From Clostridia bacterium (GTDB lineage Bacteria > Bacillota > Clostridia > TANB77 > CAG-508), in the NCBI GenBank assembly GCA_022797145.1, contig JAAWKA010000004.1, positions 30,881-94,880 on the forward strand: a stretch of DNA of 64,000 bases. Reading direction: 5' to 3'. The translations under genes were made by a program, and so were the position numbers. Shown here piece after piece: positions 9,231-18,058 of the stretch. A model generated the notes under the pieces. The model made no database searches. It was not told where the DNA came from and was given only the letters and a program-made list of their open reading frames with translations. Position 1 is the stretch's first letter. The number at the start of each line of letters is the position of its first letter.

Positions 9231-10340
9231 CTATTTTTTATTTTTTCTTAGGAAGGATGGTATGTCTAAATCATTTGAGTTTGATGTACTTTCTTGTGAT
9301 GTTGGAATTGAACTTATTTTCTTGTCCCAAGCTTTTGTTACTATATTTTCCACTCCTATTGTTGTTATATTATTTAGTTCTTTTTCAAATCCTGTTGCTA
9401 TTACTGTTATTGATATTTCATCTGCCATTTTTTCATCTATTACTGCACCAAATATAATATTTGCCTCTGGGTCTACACTTCTTTGTACTAATTCTGCTGC
9501 TGTATTTACTTCATGTAATCCCAAATCTGCTCCTCCTGTTATATTTATTATAACTCCTCTTGCTCCTTCTATTGAAGTCTCTAATAATGGACTTTGAATA
9601 GCTTGTTTTGCTGCATCTTCTGCTCTATTTTCTCCACTTGCTCTTCCTATTCCCATATGAGCCATTCCTGTATCTAACATTATAGTTTTTACATCTGCAA
9701 AATCTAAATTTACAAGTCCTGGTACAGCTATTAAGTCTGATATACCTTGTACACCTTGTCTTAATACATCATCTGCCATTTTAAATGCATCTACTATTGA
9801 TGTTTTTCTATCTATTATTTGTAATAGTTTATCATTTGGTATTACTACTAATGTATCTACTTTACTTTTTAGACTTTCTATTCCTCTTTCAGCTTGTGAA
9901 AGTCTTTTTTTTCCTTCAAATGTAAATGGTTTAGTTACTACTCCTATTGTTAATATTCCCATTTCTTTTGCCGCTGCTGCTACTATTGGAGCCGCTCCTG
10001 TTCCTGTTCCTCCTCCCATTCCTGCTGTTACAAAGACCATATCAGCTCCTCTTAGTACTTCTGCAATTTCTGCCTTACTTTCCTCTGCTGATTGTGCTCC
10101 TATATCTGGATTTGCTCCTGCTCCTAATCCTCTTGTTATTTTTTCTCCTATCTGAATTTTGTTTCCTGCTTTTGATTCTTGCAAGGCTTGTCTATCTGTA
10201 TTTACTGATATAAACTCTACTCCTCTTATTCCTGATTCAACCATTCTATTTACTGCATTGTTTCCTGCTCCCCCTACACCTATTACTTTTATTGTCGCTG
10301 TTCCATCTAACATTTTTTCGTTTTCTTCATAGTCCTTCAT
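9231..10340 (-). CDS. ftsZ: cell division protein FtsZ
   Basis: A 369-residue tubulin-like GTPase that polymerises into the Z ring at midcell. [13 protein letters not shown] is at residues 21-33, the tubulin signature [10 protein letters not shown] at about 109-118, and the T7-loop-type [11 protein letters not shown] near residue 205. The conserved C-terminal peptide [10 protein letters not shown] that binds FtsA is at 357 onward after a short linker. ATG start with the site gggaggaa. It lies 42 bases downstream of ftsA. Confidence 0.98.
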   Translation of the reverse strand: MKDYEENEKMLDGTATIKVIGVGGAGNNAVNRMVESGIRGVEFISVNTDRQALQESKAGNKIQIGEKITRGLGAGANPDIGAQSAEESKAEIAEVLRGADMVFVTAGMGGGTGTGAAPIVAAAAKEMGILTIGVVTKPFTFEGKKRLSQAERGIESLKSKVDTLVVIPNDKLLQIIDRKTSIVDAFKMADDVLRQGVQGISDLIAVPGLVNLDFADVKTIMLDTGMAHMGIGRASGENRAEDAAKQAIQSPLLETSIEGARGVIINITGGADLGLHEVNTAAELVQRSVDPEANIIFGAVIDEKMADEISITVIATGFEKELNNITTIGVENIVTKAWDKKISSIPTSQESTSNSNDLDIPSFLRKNKK

Positions 10341-10382
10341 AAGTTGATTCCTCCCTAAATATATAATTTTTATTTTTTATTT

Positions 10383-11612
10383 TTATGTGTAAAAAAATTC
10401 TTTTATTCTTTCTAATATATTTTGCAATATTCCTGTTTCTCTTTTTGAGTCTATACTACTAGATACTGATTTGGCAAATGGCCTTGCTGCTATATATCTT
10501 ATTAATGCGTACGAAGACCTATATGCTGGTTTTATTGTACTAATTAGTCTACCTGTTGATATCTTTACTGGTATATTTAATATTATTTTTCCTGCTACAT
10601 CACTTTTATTTATATTTGTTATACCTTGACCTGTTAATATAACATTATTTATTCTTGATTTTATTCCTTTGTTTGTTATATCTTTATTTACTAAGGAAAA
10701 TATTTCTTCTATTCTTGCTTCTATTATTTCTATTAGTTCTGAACTTTTTATGATTTTATTTTTTCCATCACCTTTGTAAGTATTTAATATTATATCATTA
10801 TCATTATCAATAAACGATTTTAGAGCTAATCCATATTGTTTTTTTAGCTTGTCTGCTTCCTCTTCTTCTATATTTAATACCAAAGCTATATCATTTGTTA
10901 TATTGTCTCCACCTAATGGTATTGTATTTGTATAAATAAACGATTCTGCCTCAAATATACCTATATCTGTATTACCTGCTCCTATATCTAATAACATTAC
11001 ATTATCATGTAATTCATTTGTATCTAATATTAGATTTCTTTCTGCAAGCGTGTTAGGTACTAACCCATCTATTTCTATTCCTGCTTTTTTAAATATTCCA
11101 GCTAATTTTCTTACATATTCTTTTTCTGCTAATATGATTTGTGCATTTAATGTAAACCCTTGACTTAATTCTCCTACAGGATCTTGTGTTGTCTTTCCAT
11201 CTTTTAAGATAAATTCATTTGGTACAATATCTATTATTGTTTTTCCTTCTGGAACTTCTATATCTCTTACTTGCATTATTGCAGAGCCTACATCTCTTAC
11301 CCCTATTCCTGAATACTTGTCCTTTAATTCCTTTGTTATACTATTTTGTACTATTGTTGCATATTTACCTGGAATTGTGACATATGCAGAGTTTATTTTA
11401 AAATTAGCTTCTTCTTCAGCATCTTTAATTGTTTTAGCTATTGCTAGAGCAATTTCTTCTTCGTTTATAATTTTTCCTTTTTTGATACCTGAGCATTTTT
11501 TAGTACTAGAACATATTATTTCTATTTGGTTAAAATTATTTACTTCACCAACTATTGTAGATACTTTAGAGGTACCAATATCTATTCCAACAATTATATC
11601 ACCTATTGCCAA
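10383..11612 (-). CDS. ftsA: cell division protein FtsA
   Basis: A 409-residue actin-like ATPase that tethers FtsZ to the membrane. VGIDIGTSKVSTIVGEV (about 8-24) is phosphate loop 1, LLDIGAGNTDIGIF (about 205-218) phosphate loop 2, and NVILTGQG the adenosine motif. The last 15 residues (NILERIKEFFYT) form the usual amphipathic membrane-binding helix. The frame starts at TTG after ggaggag, a weak start codon for a division gene. It lies upstream of ftsZ in the same orientation. Confidence 0.96.
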   Translation of the reverse strand: MAIGDIIVGIDIGTSKVSTIVGEVNNFNQIEIICSSTKKCSGIKKGKIINEEEIALAIAKTIKDAEEEANFKINSAYVTIPGKYATIVQNSITKELKDKYSGIGVRDVGSAIMQVRDIEVPEGKTIIDIVPNEFILKDGKTTQDPVGELSQGFTLNAQIILAEKEYVRKLAGIFKKAGIEIDGLVPNTLAERNLILDTNELHDNVMLLDIGAGNTDIGIFEAESFIYTNTIPLGGDNITNDIALVLNIEEEEADKLKKQYGLALKSFIDNDNDIILNTYKGDGKNKIIKSSELIEIIEARIEEIFSLVNKDITNKGIKSRINNVILTGQGITNINKSDVAGKIILNIPVKISTGRLISTIKPAYRSSYALIRYIAARPFAKSVSSSIDSKRETGILQNILERIKEFFYT

Positions 11613-11737
11613 AGTTTACTCCTCCATTTTATGTATTATTTACTATGTAAGAATATTATATTTTATTAAAAATGTCAATAGAATTTGTAATATTTTTGTA
11701 ATATTCTTGTATTTTTTTTGTAATAATGTTTTAATCT

Positions 11738-11774
11738 ATAAGTCAGAAGTTATTTTTACTAACTCCTGACTTAT
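11738..11774 (-). terminator. hairpin between sbp and ftsA
   Basis: The imperfect inverted repeat ATAAGTCAGAAGTTA / TAACTCCTGACTTAT lies 17 bases past the sbp stop. On the minus strand no U tract follows, so it may be a weak terminator or a processing and stability hairpin ahead of ftsA. Confidence 0.45.
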
Positions 11775-11790
11775 TTTCGTTCATATTTTA

Positions 11791-12177
11791 TTATTCCTTT
11801 TTTGTTTCTTCTTTATTCATACTTTTTTCTTTTAATTTATCTGTCCATTTATCTATATAGTATCTCCTTATTATACCAAGATTAGTAAACATCCTACCTA
11901 CAAATACCACTATTGCTGCAAGATATATATCTACATTTAATCTTTCTCCTAAATATGTAAGTAATATTGATAATATTGCATTTCCAAAAAATCCTGAAAC
12001 AAATATTTTTAAATCAAATTTTCCATTTAATACAGATGTTATTCCTCCAAATACTGAATCTAATGCTGCAACTATTGATATTGCTAGATACCCTGAATAT
12101 GTATACGGTATTACTGGTGCATTAATTCCAAGTATTGCTCCTATTATACATCCAATTAATATTGCTACAAATATCAC
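11791..12177 (-). CDS. sbp: small basic protein Sbp (DUF1290)
   Basis: A 128-residue membrane protein with about four hydrophobic segments (MIFVAILIGCIIGAILG, YLAISIVAALDSVFGG, FVSGFFGNAILSILL, YLAAIVVFVGRMF) and a charged Lys/Glu tail. LAISIVAALDSVFGGITS matches DUF1290, the small basic protein encoded beside ftsA in Bacillus and Clostridium; its function is unknown. GTG start, one base after the upstream DUF881 gene stop, so translation is coupled. Confidence 0.85.
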   Translation of the reverse strand: MIFVAILIGCIIGAILGINAPVIPYTYSGYLAISIVAALDSVFGGITSVLNGKFDLKIFVSGFFGNAILSILLTYLGERLNVDIYLAAIVVFVGRMFTNLGIIRRYYIDKWTDKLKEKSMNKEETKKE

Positions 12178-12178
12178 T

Positions 12179-12886
12179 TTATTGTTCCTCCTTAACTTTT
12201 ATATAGTCTAATTTTAATTCTCCATCATATTTTAATATTCTTATATTATTTTGTTTTTCTATTGTTATATCCTTTCCTTTGCTTCTATGTTTGTCTATAT
12301 ATCCTACAGTTTTTGTTGTTAATGCACTTTCTATATATTTCTGATTTCCTATTACCTTTATTATATATGGTGATACTACTCTTTTTGTATTTACCATAAT
12401 ACAGTCTGTATATACAATATCACTCATATTTACAATTCTATTATCGTTTATACTTATTGCTTCTGCTCCTGCAAGTTTCAGCTCATTTATTAATTCTACT
12501 AAATCCTCTTGTGATATAATTCCTTCTACTTCATCTGGATTATCTTTTAGAGTAATTATAATTCCATTTCCTTTTACATCATCTTTTCCAGCTATTCTTC
12601 TTGCCTGTGAAAGCTCATTATCTAGTAAATCTGATGTTTCCTGATTTGATTCTCTTTTTTGTCTATATTCTTCTATCTTTTGTTTTGCTTCTTGTAATTT
12701 TATATTAGTTTCTTCATATTTTTCTTTCCATGTTGCAAGTTTTTCAGTAAGTTCTGTTTCTCTTAAATTTTCTATTTCTGTTATGTTAGTTTCTTCTATT
12801 ACTTTAAATTGCATACACATAACATATGTTAATAAGAAACATATTAATCCTATTGTTACAATCATAATTTTTTTCCCTTTTTTCAA
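12179..12886 (-). CDS. DUF881 family protein (YlxW/YlxX-like), second copy
   Basis: 235 residues: an N-terminal membrane segment (about 6-25), a coiled coil of Glu/Lys-rich heptads (about 38-92), then the DUF881 domain with GNGIIITLKDNP, LVELINELKLAGAEAISINDNRIV and SPYIIKVIGN. The domain is predicted to lie outside the membrane. The family is encoded near division genes; function is unknown. It is a paralogue of the gene just upstream (12897-13604), from which it is separated by 10 bases. Confidence 0.85.
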   Translation of the reverse strand: MKKGKKIMIVTIGLICFLLTYVMCMQFKVIEETNITEIENLRETELTEKLATWKEKYEETNIKLQEAKQKIEEYRQKRESNQETSDLLDNELSQARRIAGKDDVKGNGIIITLKDNPDEVEGIISQEDLVELINELKLAGAEAISINDNRIVNMSDIVYTDCIMVNTKRVVSPYIIKVIGNQKYIESALTTKTVGYIDKHRSKGKDITIEKQNNIRILKYDGELKLDYIKVKEEQ

Positions 12887-12896
12887 ACCTAATCAC

Positions 12897-13604
12897 CTAC
12901 TTTATACTCTCTAAATATTTATCTGTTAGAACTCCACTATATTTTGGAATTGACACATTATTTACTTTCTTTGTTTCATTAGGTATTCCATAAGTATATT
13001 CTAATATTTCTAAGAATCCACCTGGTCTTTTTACATTCCATAATAAATCTTGATTTCCTATTGCTTTTATTATAAATGGTGAACCTACTTTTTCATTATT
13101 TACTTGTATAACACTTCCAACGCATGTAATTGCTGTTGAAGGAACAATTCTTTGATCATTAATACTAATTGCTTGTGCTCCAGAATTTTTTAATTCATTT
13201 ATGATATTTTTTAAATCTGAATCATGTATAATATCATTTCTATCCCCTAATTTTCCTGAATTGTTGTCTTTTATAGTTATTATAATTCCTCTTCCTGTTA
13301 CATCATTTAGTCCTAATGCTGTATTAATCTGTTTTAGTTCTTCTTGTTTTTGCACTGAATCAGCATCTTTTGATACACTCTTTTTTCTTTCTTCTTCTAA
13401 AGTTGTTTGTGCTTGTTCTAATTTTTCATATGCTATATCATATTTTTCTTTCCATTTTAGTACTTCATCTCTTAATCCATTTTCTCTTATATTTCTTGCT
13501 GCTGTTTGATCTGCTTTATTGGTAGTATTTAATTGTATCATAATTCCAAAAGTTAATATTAAACACATAATTCCTAAAGTTATCGCTACTTTCTTTTTTC
13601 TCAT
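12897..13604 (-). CDS. DUF881 family protein (YlxW/YlxX-like), first copy
   Basis: 235 residues with the same plan as its neighbour: membrane segment (about 7-26), coiled coil (about 45-95), then DUF881 with GRGIIITIKDNN, LKNIINELKNSGAQAISINDQRIV and SPFIIKAIGN. It lies 13 bases after divIB. The pair in tandem between divIB and sbp is a common Clostridia arrangement. A structural role at the division site is an inference from location only. Confidence 0.85.
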   Translation of the reverse strand: MRKKKVAITLGIMCLILTFGIMIQLNTTNKADQTAARNIRENGLRDEVLKWKEKYDIAYEKLEQAQTTLEEERKKSVSKDADSVQKQEELKQINTALGLNDVTGRGIIITIKDNNSGKLGDRNDIIHDSDLKNIINELKNSGAQAISINDQRIVPSTAITCVGSVIQVNNEKVGSPFIIKAIGNQDLLWNVKRPGGFLEILEYTYGIPNETKKVNNVSIPKYSGVLTDKYLESIK

Positions 13605-13617
13605 TCTTTCACCTTAT

Positions 13618-14721
13618 TTAACCTTCTCTAAAAAATATTCTATTTCTTATAAAAATTTCTCCTTTTACTCCTTTTTCCCTTTGAACTATTTCTTTTACTT
13701 GTCTTATTTTATCTGTTATACCAGTTTCATCTCCCATATGTACAGTTTTATTTTCTTCTTCTAGTATTAATGTATAATTTTGTTTATTAGATATATCTAT
13801 TCTAGTTATGCTTTCTGCTAAATTATTTGCATTTGCTGCTCCCATTATTTTCAATACTACTTCTAATTTCTCTAAATCTTCTTGTTGTAACCTTTTGCCT
13901 TGTTCTATTTGTTCTACTTGTGTACTTATTCCTATAATTATAGGGGTTTGTAATTTTTGTTCTGATATTTCTAATATATATCCTTGATTATTTATATAAG
14001 CATAATTATTTAAATATTCTATCATATAACTTGGTTTTCTCTCTTGTATGTTAATTTCTATTATATTAGGTAACTTTCTTCTAATATTTACATTTTCTAC
14101 ATATGGTTCTTGTTTTATATAGTTTTGTATATCTTTTTTGCTTGTCCTAAAAATATTCTCTCCAATTTGTATTTTAGATAAACTTGAAATAGTATTAGTA
14201 TCTATTTTTTCATTTCCGTATACTTTTATTTCTGTGATATTAAAAGTTGGTGACATGCAAAAGAATATTCCTGCTGCTATTAATACTCCTGTTAAAAATA
14301 TGTACTTAAATATTATTAATACTATATTTCTTTTCTTTTTTTTGGGGGCAGATTTTCTATCTGCCCTTTTTTTAGTATTTTGCTTTTTTGGTAATACTTT
14401 AGTTGTTATTAAAATTTCTTCAACTTTATTCTCATTATTTTTTTTATCTAGGTCTTCTTTATATTGTTTATTCCTTTGTATTTTATCGTTTTCTTTCTTT
14501 TTTCGATTTTTAGTATTTCTTTGTTTCTCTTTCTTTTTTTTATTTTTCTGTGGTGCTTTTGTTACCCCTATTACAATTTCATTATCAAAATTAAACATAT
14601 TTTGTTCGTCATTAAGATTAGTATTTTGTTTAATTTTTGATTTTGTTTTTTTATTTTGTTTTTTTGTTTTTTCATCTTTATACAAAAAATCAAGTTCAGT
14701 ATTTCTTTTTTTATTTTTCAT
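13618..14721 (-). CDS. divIB: cell division protein DivIB/FtsQ
   Basis: A 367-residue bitopic protein. The cytoplasmic N-terminus (1-130) is extremely rich in Lys and Asn, one membrane segment lies at about 134-156 (IVLIIFKYIFLTGVLIAAGI), a POTRA domain follows (FNITEIKVYGNEKI, QEPYVENVNIRRKLPNIIEI), and a beta domain with AYINNQGYILEIS and PIIIGI extends to the end. This matches FtsQ/DivIB, which recruits FtsL and DivIC. Its ATG overlaps the murA stop by one base (TAATG), so the two are coupled. Confidence 0.93.
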   Translation of the reverse strand: MKNKKRNTELDFLYKDEKTKKQNKKTKSKIKQNTNLNDEQNMFNFDNEIVIGVTKAPQKNKKKKEKQRNTKNRKKKENDKIQRNKQYKEDLDKKNNENKVEEILITTKVLPKKQNTKKRADRKSAPKKKKRNIVLIIFKYIFLTGVLIAAGIFFCMSPTFNITEIKVYGNEKIDTNTISSLSKIQIGENIFRTSKKDIQNYIKQEPYVENVNIRRKLPNIIEINIQERKPSYMIEYLNNYAYINNQGYILEISEQKLQTPIIIGISTQVEQIEQGKRLQQEDLEKLEVVLKIMGAANANNLAESITRIDISNKQNYTLILEEENKTVHMGDETGITDKIRQVKEIVQREKGVKGEIFIRNRIFFREG

Positions 14722-15977
14722 TATACTCCCTCTTCTTTTGCAATTTTAGCTCCTAACTTGTTTAACTTTTTGTCTAAATTATCATATCCTCTTAATATGT
14801 ATTCTATATTGTTAATTGTTGTTGTTCCTTTTGCAACTAAACCTGCTAAAACCATTGCCGCTCCTCCTCTTAAATCTGTTGCATTTACATTTACTCCTGT
14901 TAATTTCCTTACTCCTGTAACAACAGCTGTTCTTCCTTCTATTTTATATTTTCCCCCCATTCTTTTTAACTCATTAGTGTATTTGTAACGATTTTCAAAT
15001 ATATTCTCTATGATTACTGAAGTCCCTTTAGCTAGCTGAAGCATACTAGAGAAAATTGCTTGCATGTCTGTTGGAAATCCTGGATATGGCATTGTTTTTA
15101 TATCGACTGCTTTTAATTTTTTTGGTGCTTGTAATAAAATTTCATTTTGTTTTATATCTAATTTACAACCACATTCTTCTAATTTATCTAATACTGGGGC
15201 TAAATGTTCTGGTATTACATTTTTTAAATTTAATGTTCCTCCTGTTGCTGCTACACAACAAAGTAATGTTCCTGCTTCTATTCTATCTGGTATTATTTTA
15301 TATCCTATATCTTTTAAACTTGGCACTCCCTTGATTGTAATTTCATTTGTTCCTGCTCCTATTATCTTAGCTCCCATTTTATTTAAAAAGTTTTGCAAAT
15401 CTATTATTTCTGGTTCCATTGCTGCATTTACTATAGTAGTATCTCCATCTGCTAGTATTGCTGTAAGCATTGCATTTTCTGTTGCTCCAACACTTGGAAA
15501 ATCCAATTGTATTTTTGTTCCTATTATTTTATCACAACTACACTCAATATATCCACTATCTTCTTCAATATTTATTCCTAAATTTTGAAAAGCTTTTAAA
15601 TGTAAGTCTATTGGTCTAGCGCCAATATCACATCCTCCTGGATATGAAAATTTTGCTTTTTTAAATCTTCCTAATAGTGCACCTACAACCATCACTGAAG
15701 AACGCATTTCTCTCATTAAATTTTCAGGTATTTCATATTTACTTATATTTCTTGCATCAATTATTACTTTATCACTATTTCGTTTTATTTTACATCCAAA
15801 TCCCTTTAATATTTGTAACATAACTTTTATATCATGAATATCTGGTACATTATATAATTTCGTAATTCCATTATTTAGTATTGTAGCTGCAAGAATTGGT
15901 AATGATGCATTTTTTGAACCTGAAGCGTTTATCTCTCCTTCTAGCTTTTTTCCTCCTTGTATCACATATCTAGTCAT
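14721..15977 (-). CDS. murA: UDP-N-acetylglucosamine 1-carboxyvinyltransferase
   Basis: A 418-residue enolpyruvyl transferase for the first committed step of peptidoglycan synthesis. SGSKNASLPILAA is near the N-terminus, the catalytic Cys116 is in PGGCDIGARPIDLH, and PYPGFPTDMQA and ATDLRGGAAMVLAGLVA lie in the second half. Cys rather than Asp at the active site predicts fosfomycin sensitivity at this enzyme. ATG start after gggggg. It heads the division operon. Confidence 0.96.
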   Translation of the reverse strand: MTRYVIQGGKKLEGEINASGSKNASLPILAATILNNGITKLYNVPDIHDIKVMLQILKGFGCKIKRNSDKVIIDARNISKYEIPENLMREMRSSVMVVGALLGRFKKAKFSYPGGCDIGARPIDLHLKAFQNLGINIEEDSGYIECSCDKIIGTKIQLDFPSVGATENAMLTAILADGDTTIVNAAMEPEIIDLQNFLNKMGAKIIGAGTNEITIKGVPSLKDIGYKIIPDRIEAGTLLCCVAATGGTLNLKNVIPEHLAPVLDKLEECGCKLDIKQNEILLQAPKKLKAVDIKTMPYPGFPTDMQAIFSSMLQLAKGTSVIIENIFENRYKYTNELKRMGGKYKIEGRTAVVTGVRKLTGVNVNATDLRGGAAMVLAGLVAKGTTTINNIEYILRGYDNLDKKLNKLGAKIAKEEGV

Positions 15978-16043
15978 AAAAATCCCCCCTTCTTTATGCT
16001 TATATATTATGCTTACCTAATTAATAGGGTGAATTTTATTTAA

Positions 16044-17222
16044 CTATATAATATTTTTTCCAAATTCTATACATTTTTCTATTATATTTTCATCTGGTGT
16101 CCAATTTGATTTTATTCCTTCATTTATTATGTCAAATCCTGATTTTTTTAACTCCTCTGTAATTAATTTAACTGCTTCTCCACTCCAACCATAGCTTCCA
16201 AAAGCTGCTGCTTTTTTATTTTTTAATTTCATTCCTTTTATCATTTCTAATATTCCTGCTATTGAATACAAATATCCATTATTTACAGTTGGTGAACCTA
16301 TTAAAATTATTTTAGATTTATATACTTGAGTTATAATATCTGTTTTATCTCCTTTAGCTGTATTTATCAATTTTATTATAATATTTTTGTCTTTTTCATA
16401 TATTCCTTTTGCAATTGCTTCTGCCATTTTTTTAGTATTTTCCCACATAGAATCATATAAAATTGTAATTTGATTTTCTTCATAATTATCTGCCCATTTT
16501 AAATAGTTTTGTATTATTTCTTCTGGATTATCCTTCCATATTAGTCCATGACTTGGACATATCATATCAATTGGTAAATTCATATCTTGTACTTCTTTTA
16601 TTTTCTTTGTTACAAACATACTAAATGGAGCTAAAATATTTGCATAATATTTTAATGCTTCCTCATATATTTCATTTTTTTCTATATCCTTTACATATAA
16701 ACTTTCTGAAGCATAATGTTGCCCAAAACCATCATTACTAAACAATATATTTTCTTTATCCATATATGTGAACATTGTATCTGGCCAATGTATCATAGGT
16801 GCTTCTATAAAAGTTAATGTGTGTTTTCCTATATTTAAAGTATCTCCTGTTTTTACTGTAACAAAATTCCAGTCTTTATGATATTGACCTTTTATAGATT
16901 TTATTCCATTTGCTGTGCAATAGATTGGTGTATTTGGTATTTTCCTCATCAATTCTATTAATGCTCCACTATGATCTATTTCTCCATGATTTGCAATAAT
17001 ATAGTCTATTTTATTTAAATCTACTTCTTTTTCAAGATTTTTTACAAATTCTTTGTCATGTGGAAGCCAAACTGTATCTATTAATACTATTTTCTCGTCT
17101 TTAATTAAGTAACTATTATATGAAGAGCCCTTTTTAGTAGTGTATTCATCTCCATGGAACTTTTGAAGTTCCCAATCTATTTTTCCTACCCAAGTTACAT
17201 TTTCTGTAATTTTTTTTGACAC
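16044..17222 (-). CDS. fprA: flavodiiron protein (FprA family A-type flavoprotein)
   Basis: 392 residues. The N-terminal metallo-beta-lactamase-like domain carries the diiron ligands (HGEIDH at about 79-84, and later histidines in MIHWPDTMF and SHGLIW). The C-terminal flavodoxin domain begins near residue 252 with ILYDSMWENTKKMAEAI and continues with LIGSPTVNNGYLY and AAFGSYGWSGEA. Such proteins reduce O2 or NO to water or N2O in anaerobes. GTG start preceded by aaagga. No rubredoxin gene is next to it. Confidence 0.92.
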   Translation of the reverse strand: MSKKITENVTWVGKIDWELQKFHGDEYTTKKGSSYNSYLIKDEKIVLIDTVWLPHDKEFVKNLEKEVDLNKIDYIIANHGEIDHSGALIELMRKIPNTPIYCTANGIKSIKGQYHKDWNFVTVKTGDTLNIGKHTLTFIEAPMIHWPDTMFTYMDKENILFSNDGFGQHYASESLYVKDIEKNEIYEEALKYYANILAPFSMFVTKKIKEVQDMNLPIDMICPSHGLIWKDNPEEIIQNYLKWADNYEENQITILYDSMWENTKKMAEAIAKGIYEKDKNIIIKLINTAKGDKTDIITQVYKSKIILIGSPTVNNGYLYSIAGILEMIKGMKLKNKKAAAFGSYGWSGEAVKLITEELKKSGFDIINEGIKSNWTPDENIIEKCIEFGKNII

Positions 17223-17442
17223 TTTTCTCAGATCCTTTCTTATTTAATTATTTACTCTATTTCTATATTATATCTCATTTTAAATATTTTATCTTATATA
17301 GTATACAATCTTTTTTTTATATCGTCAATTTCTTCCCTAACATATTACCAGTAAAATTTTATATATTTTTTATGAAGATGAATATTTAATAAATTATTTA
17401 CCTACTCAAGAGAAACTATTACTGTATTTACAAAACTACTTA

Positions 17443-17544
17443 CTAATATAATTCTGTAACCCCAGATCCAATTTGAACTCCTCTTATTACTTCAAGTTTT
17501 TCTGGGGAAGTATTGTATAATAAAGCTTCACATTGTTGACTATA
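17443..17544 (-). pseudogene. 33-codon coding relic of unknown origin
   Basis: In the 368-base gap between fprA and cdd, the minus strand holds an open stretch without a start codon, reading LLYNTSPEKLEVIRGVQIGS, then GVTELY and a stop. It reads like the C-terminus of a lost gene. I do not recognise the family. The rest of the gap shows nothing beyond AT-rich sequence and the cdd ribosome binding site (agaggtg). Confidence 0.3.
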
Positions 17545-17590
17545 TTAGTTACTTTTATTATAATTACCTATATAAAAGAGGTGTTTGTGA

Positions 17591-17983
17591 ATGGAAATAA
17601 AAAAAGCAATAGATATTGCAAAAAATGTTAGAAAAAATGCCTGTGCTGAAAACTATTATGTAGGAGCCTGTCTTGTCAGCAAAGATGGCAAATTTTATTC
17701 TGGTTGTAATATAGAAAATTCTGGTATTCAATCTATTTGTGCCGAAAGAACAGCATTTGTAAAAGCTTTATCAGAAGGAGAAAAGCAATTTAATTATATT
17801 GTGGTAGTTGGTGCTCCCAAAAATTCAACAGTTTTAGAAAAATGTCTCCCTTGTGGCTATTGTAGGCAATTTATTAACCAGTATGTAGACAAAGATTTTA
17901 AGATATATACATGTTATGGAAAAAACAATACTATTGAAGCATATTCAATTCAGGAATTATTGCCTCATGCATTTACACTTTAA
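17591..17983 (+). CDS. cdd: cytidine deaminase
   Basis: A 130-residue tetrameric-type cytidine/deoxycytidine deaminase for pyrimidine salvage. The zinc ligands are Cys50 (in SICAERTA, with Glu52 as proton shuttle) and Cys88 and Cys91 (in PCGYCRQF). GCNIENSG provides substrate contacts. The length is normal for the family. It is a single-gene unit on the plus strand, with agaggtg before the ATG, ending at a hairpin shared with aspS. Confidence 0.95.
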   Translation: MEIKKAIDIAKNVRKNACAENYYVGACLVSKDGKFYSGCNIENSGIQSICAERTAFVKALSEGEKQFNYIVVVGAPKNSTVLEKCLPCGYCRQFINQYVDKDFKIYTCYGKNNTIEAYSIQELLPHAFTL

Positions 17984-18013
17984 ATCTACATTTTAGTCTA
18001 TATAAAAATAAGT

Positions 18014-18056
18014 AAGAAGAATATTTAGATATTTTATATACCTAAATATTCTTCTT
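18014..18056. terminator. bidirectional terminator between cdd and aspS
   Basis: A 15-bp perfect stem (AAGAAGAATATTTAG / CTAAATATTCTTCTT) with a 13-base loop and A/T flanks, between two convergent genes. Confidence 0.8.
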
Positions 18057-18058
18057 AT

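Noticed and set aside
9257-10213. Long Leu/Phe-rich plus-strand frames opposite ftsZ and other minus-strand genes
   Set aside because: They are antisense shadows caused by strong codon bias in AT-rich genes; no ribosome binding sites and no protein-like composition.
17463-17507. CCCCAGA...TCTGGGG inverted repeat as an RNA gene or tRNA
   Set aside because: Only seven base pairs with a 31-base loop, no T-arm or anticodon arm, and the sequence overlaps a protein-like frame.
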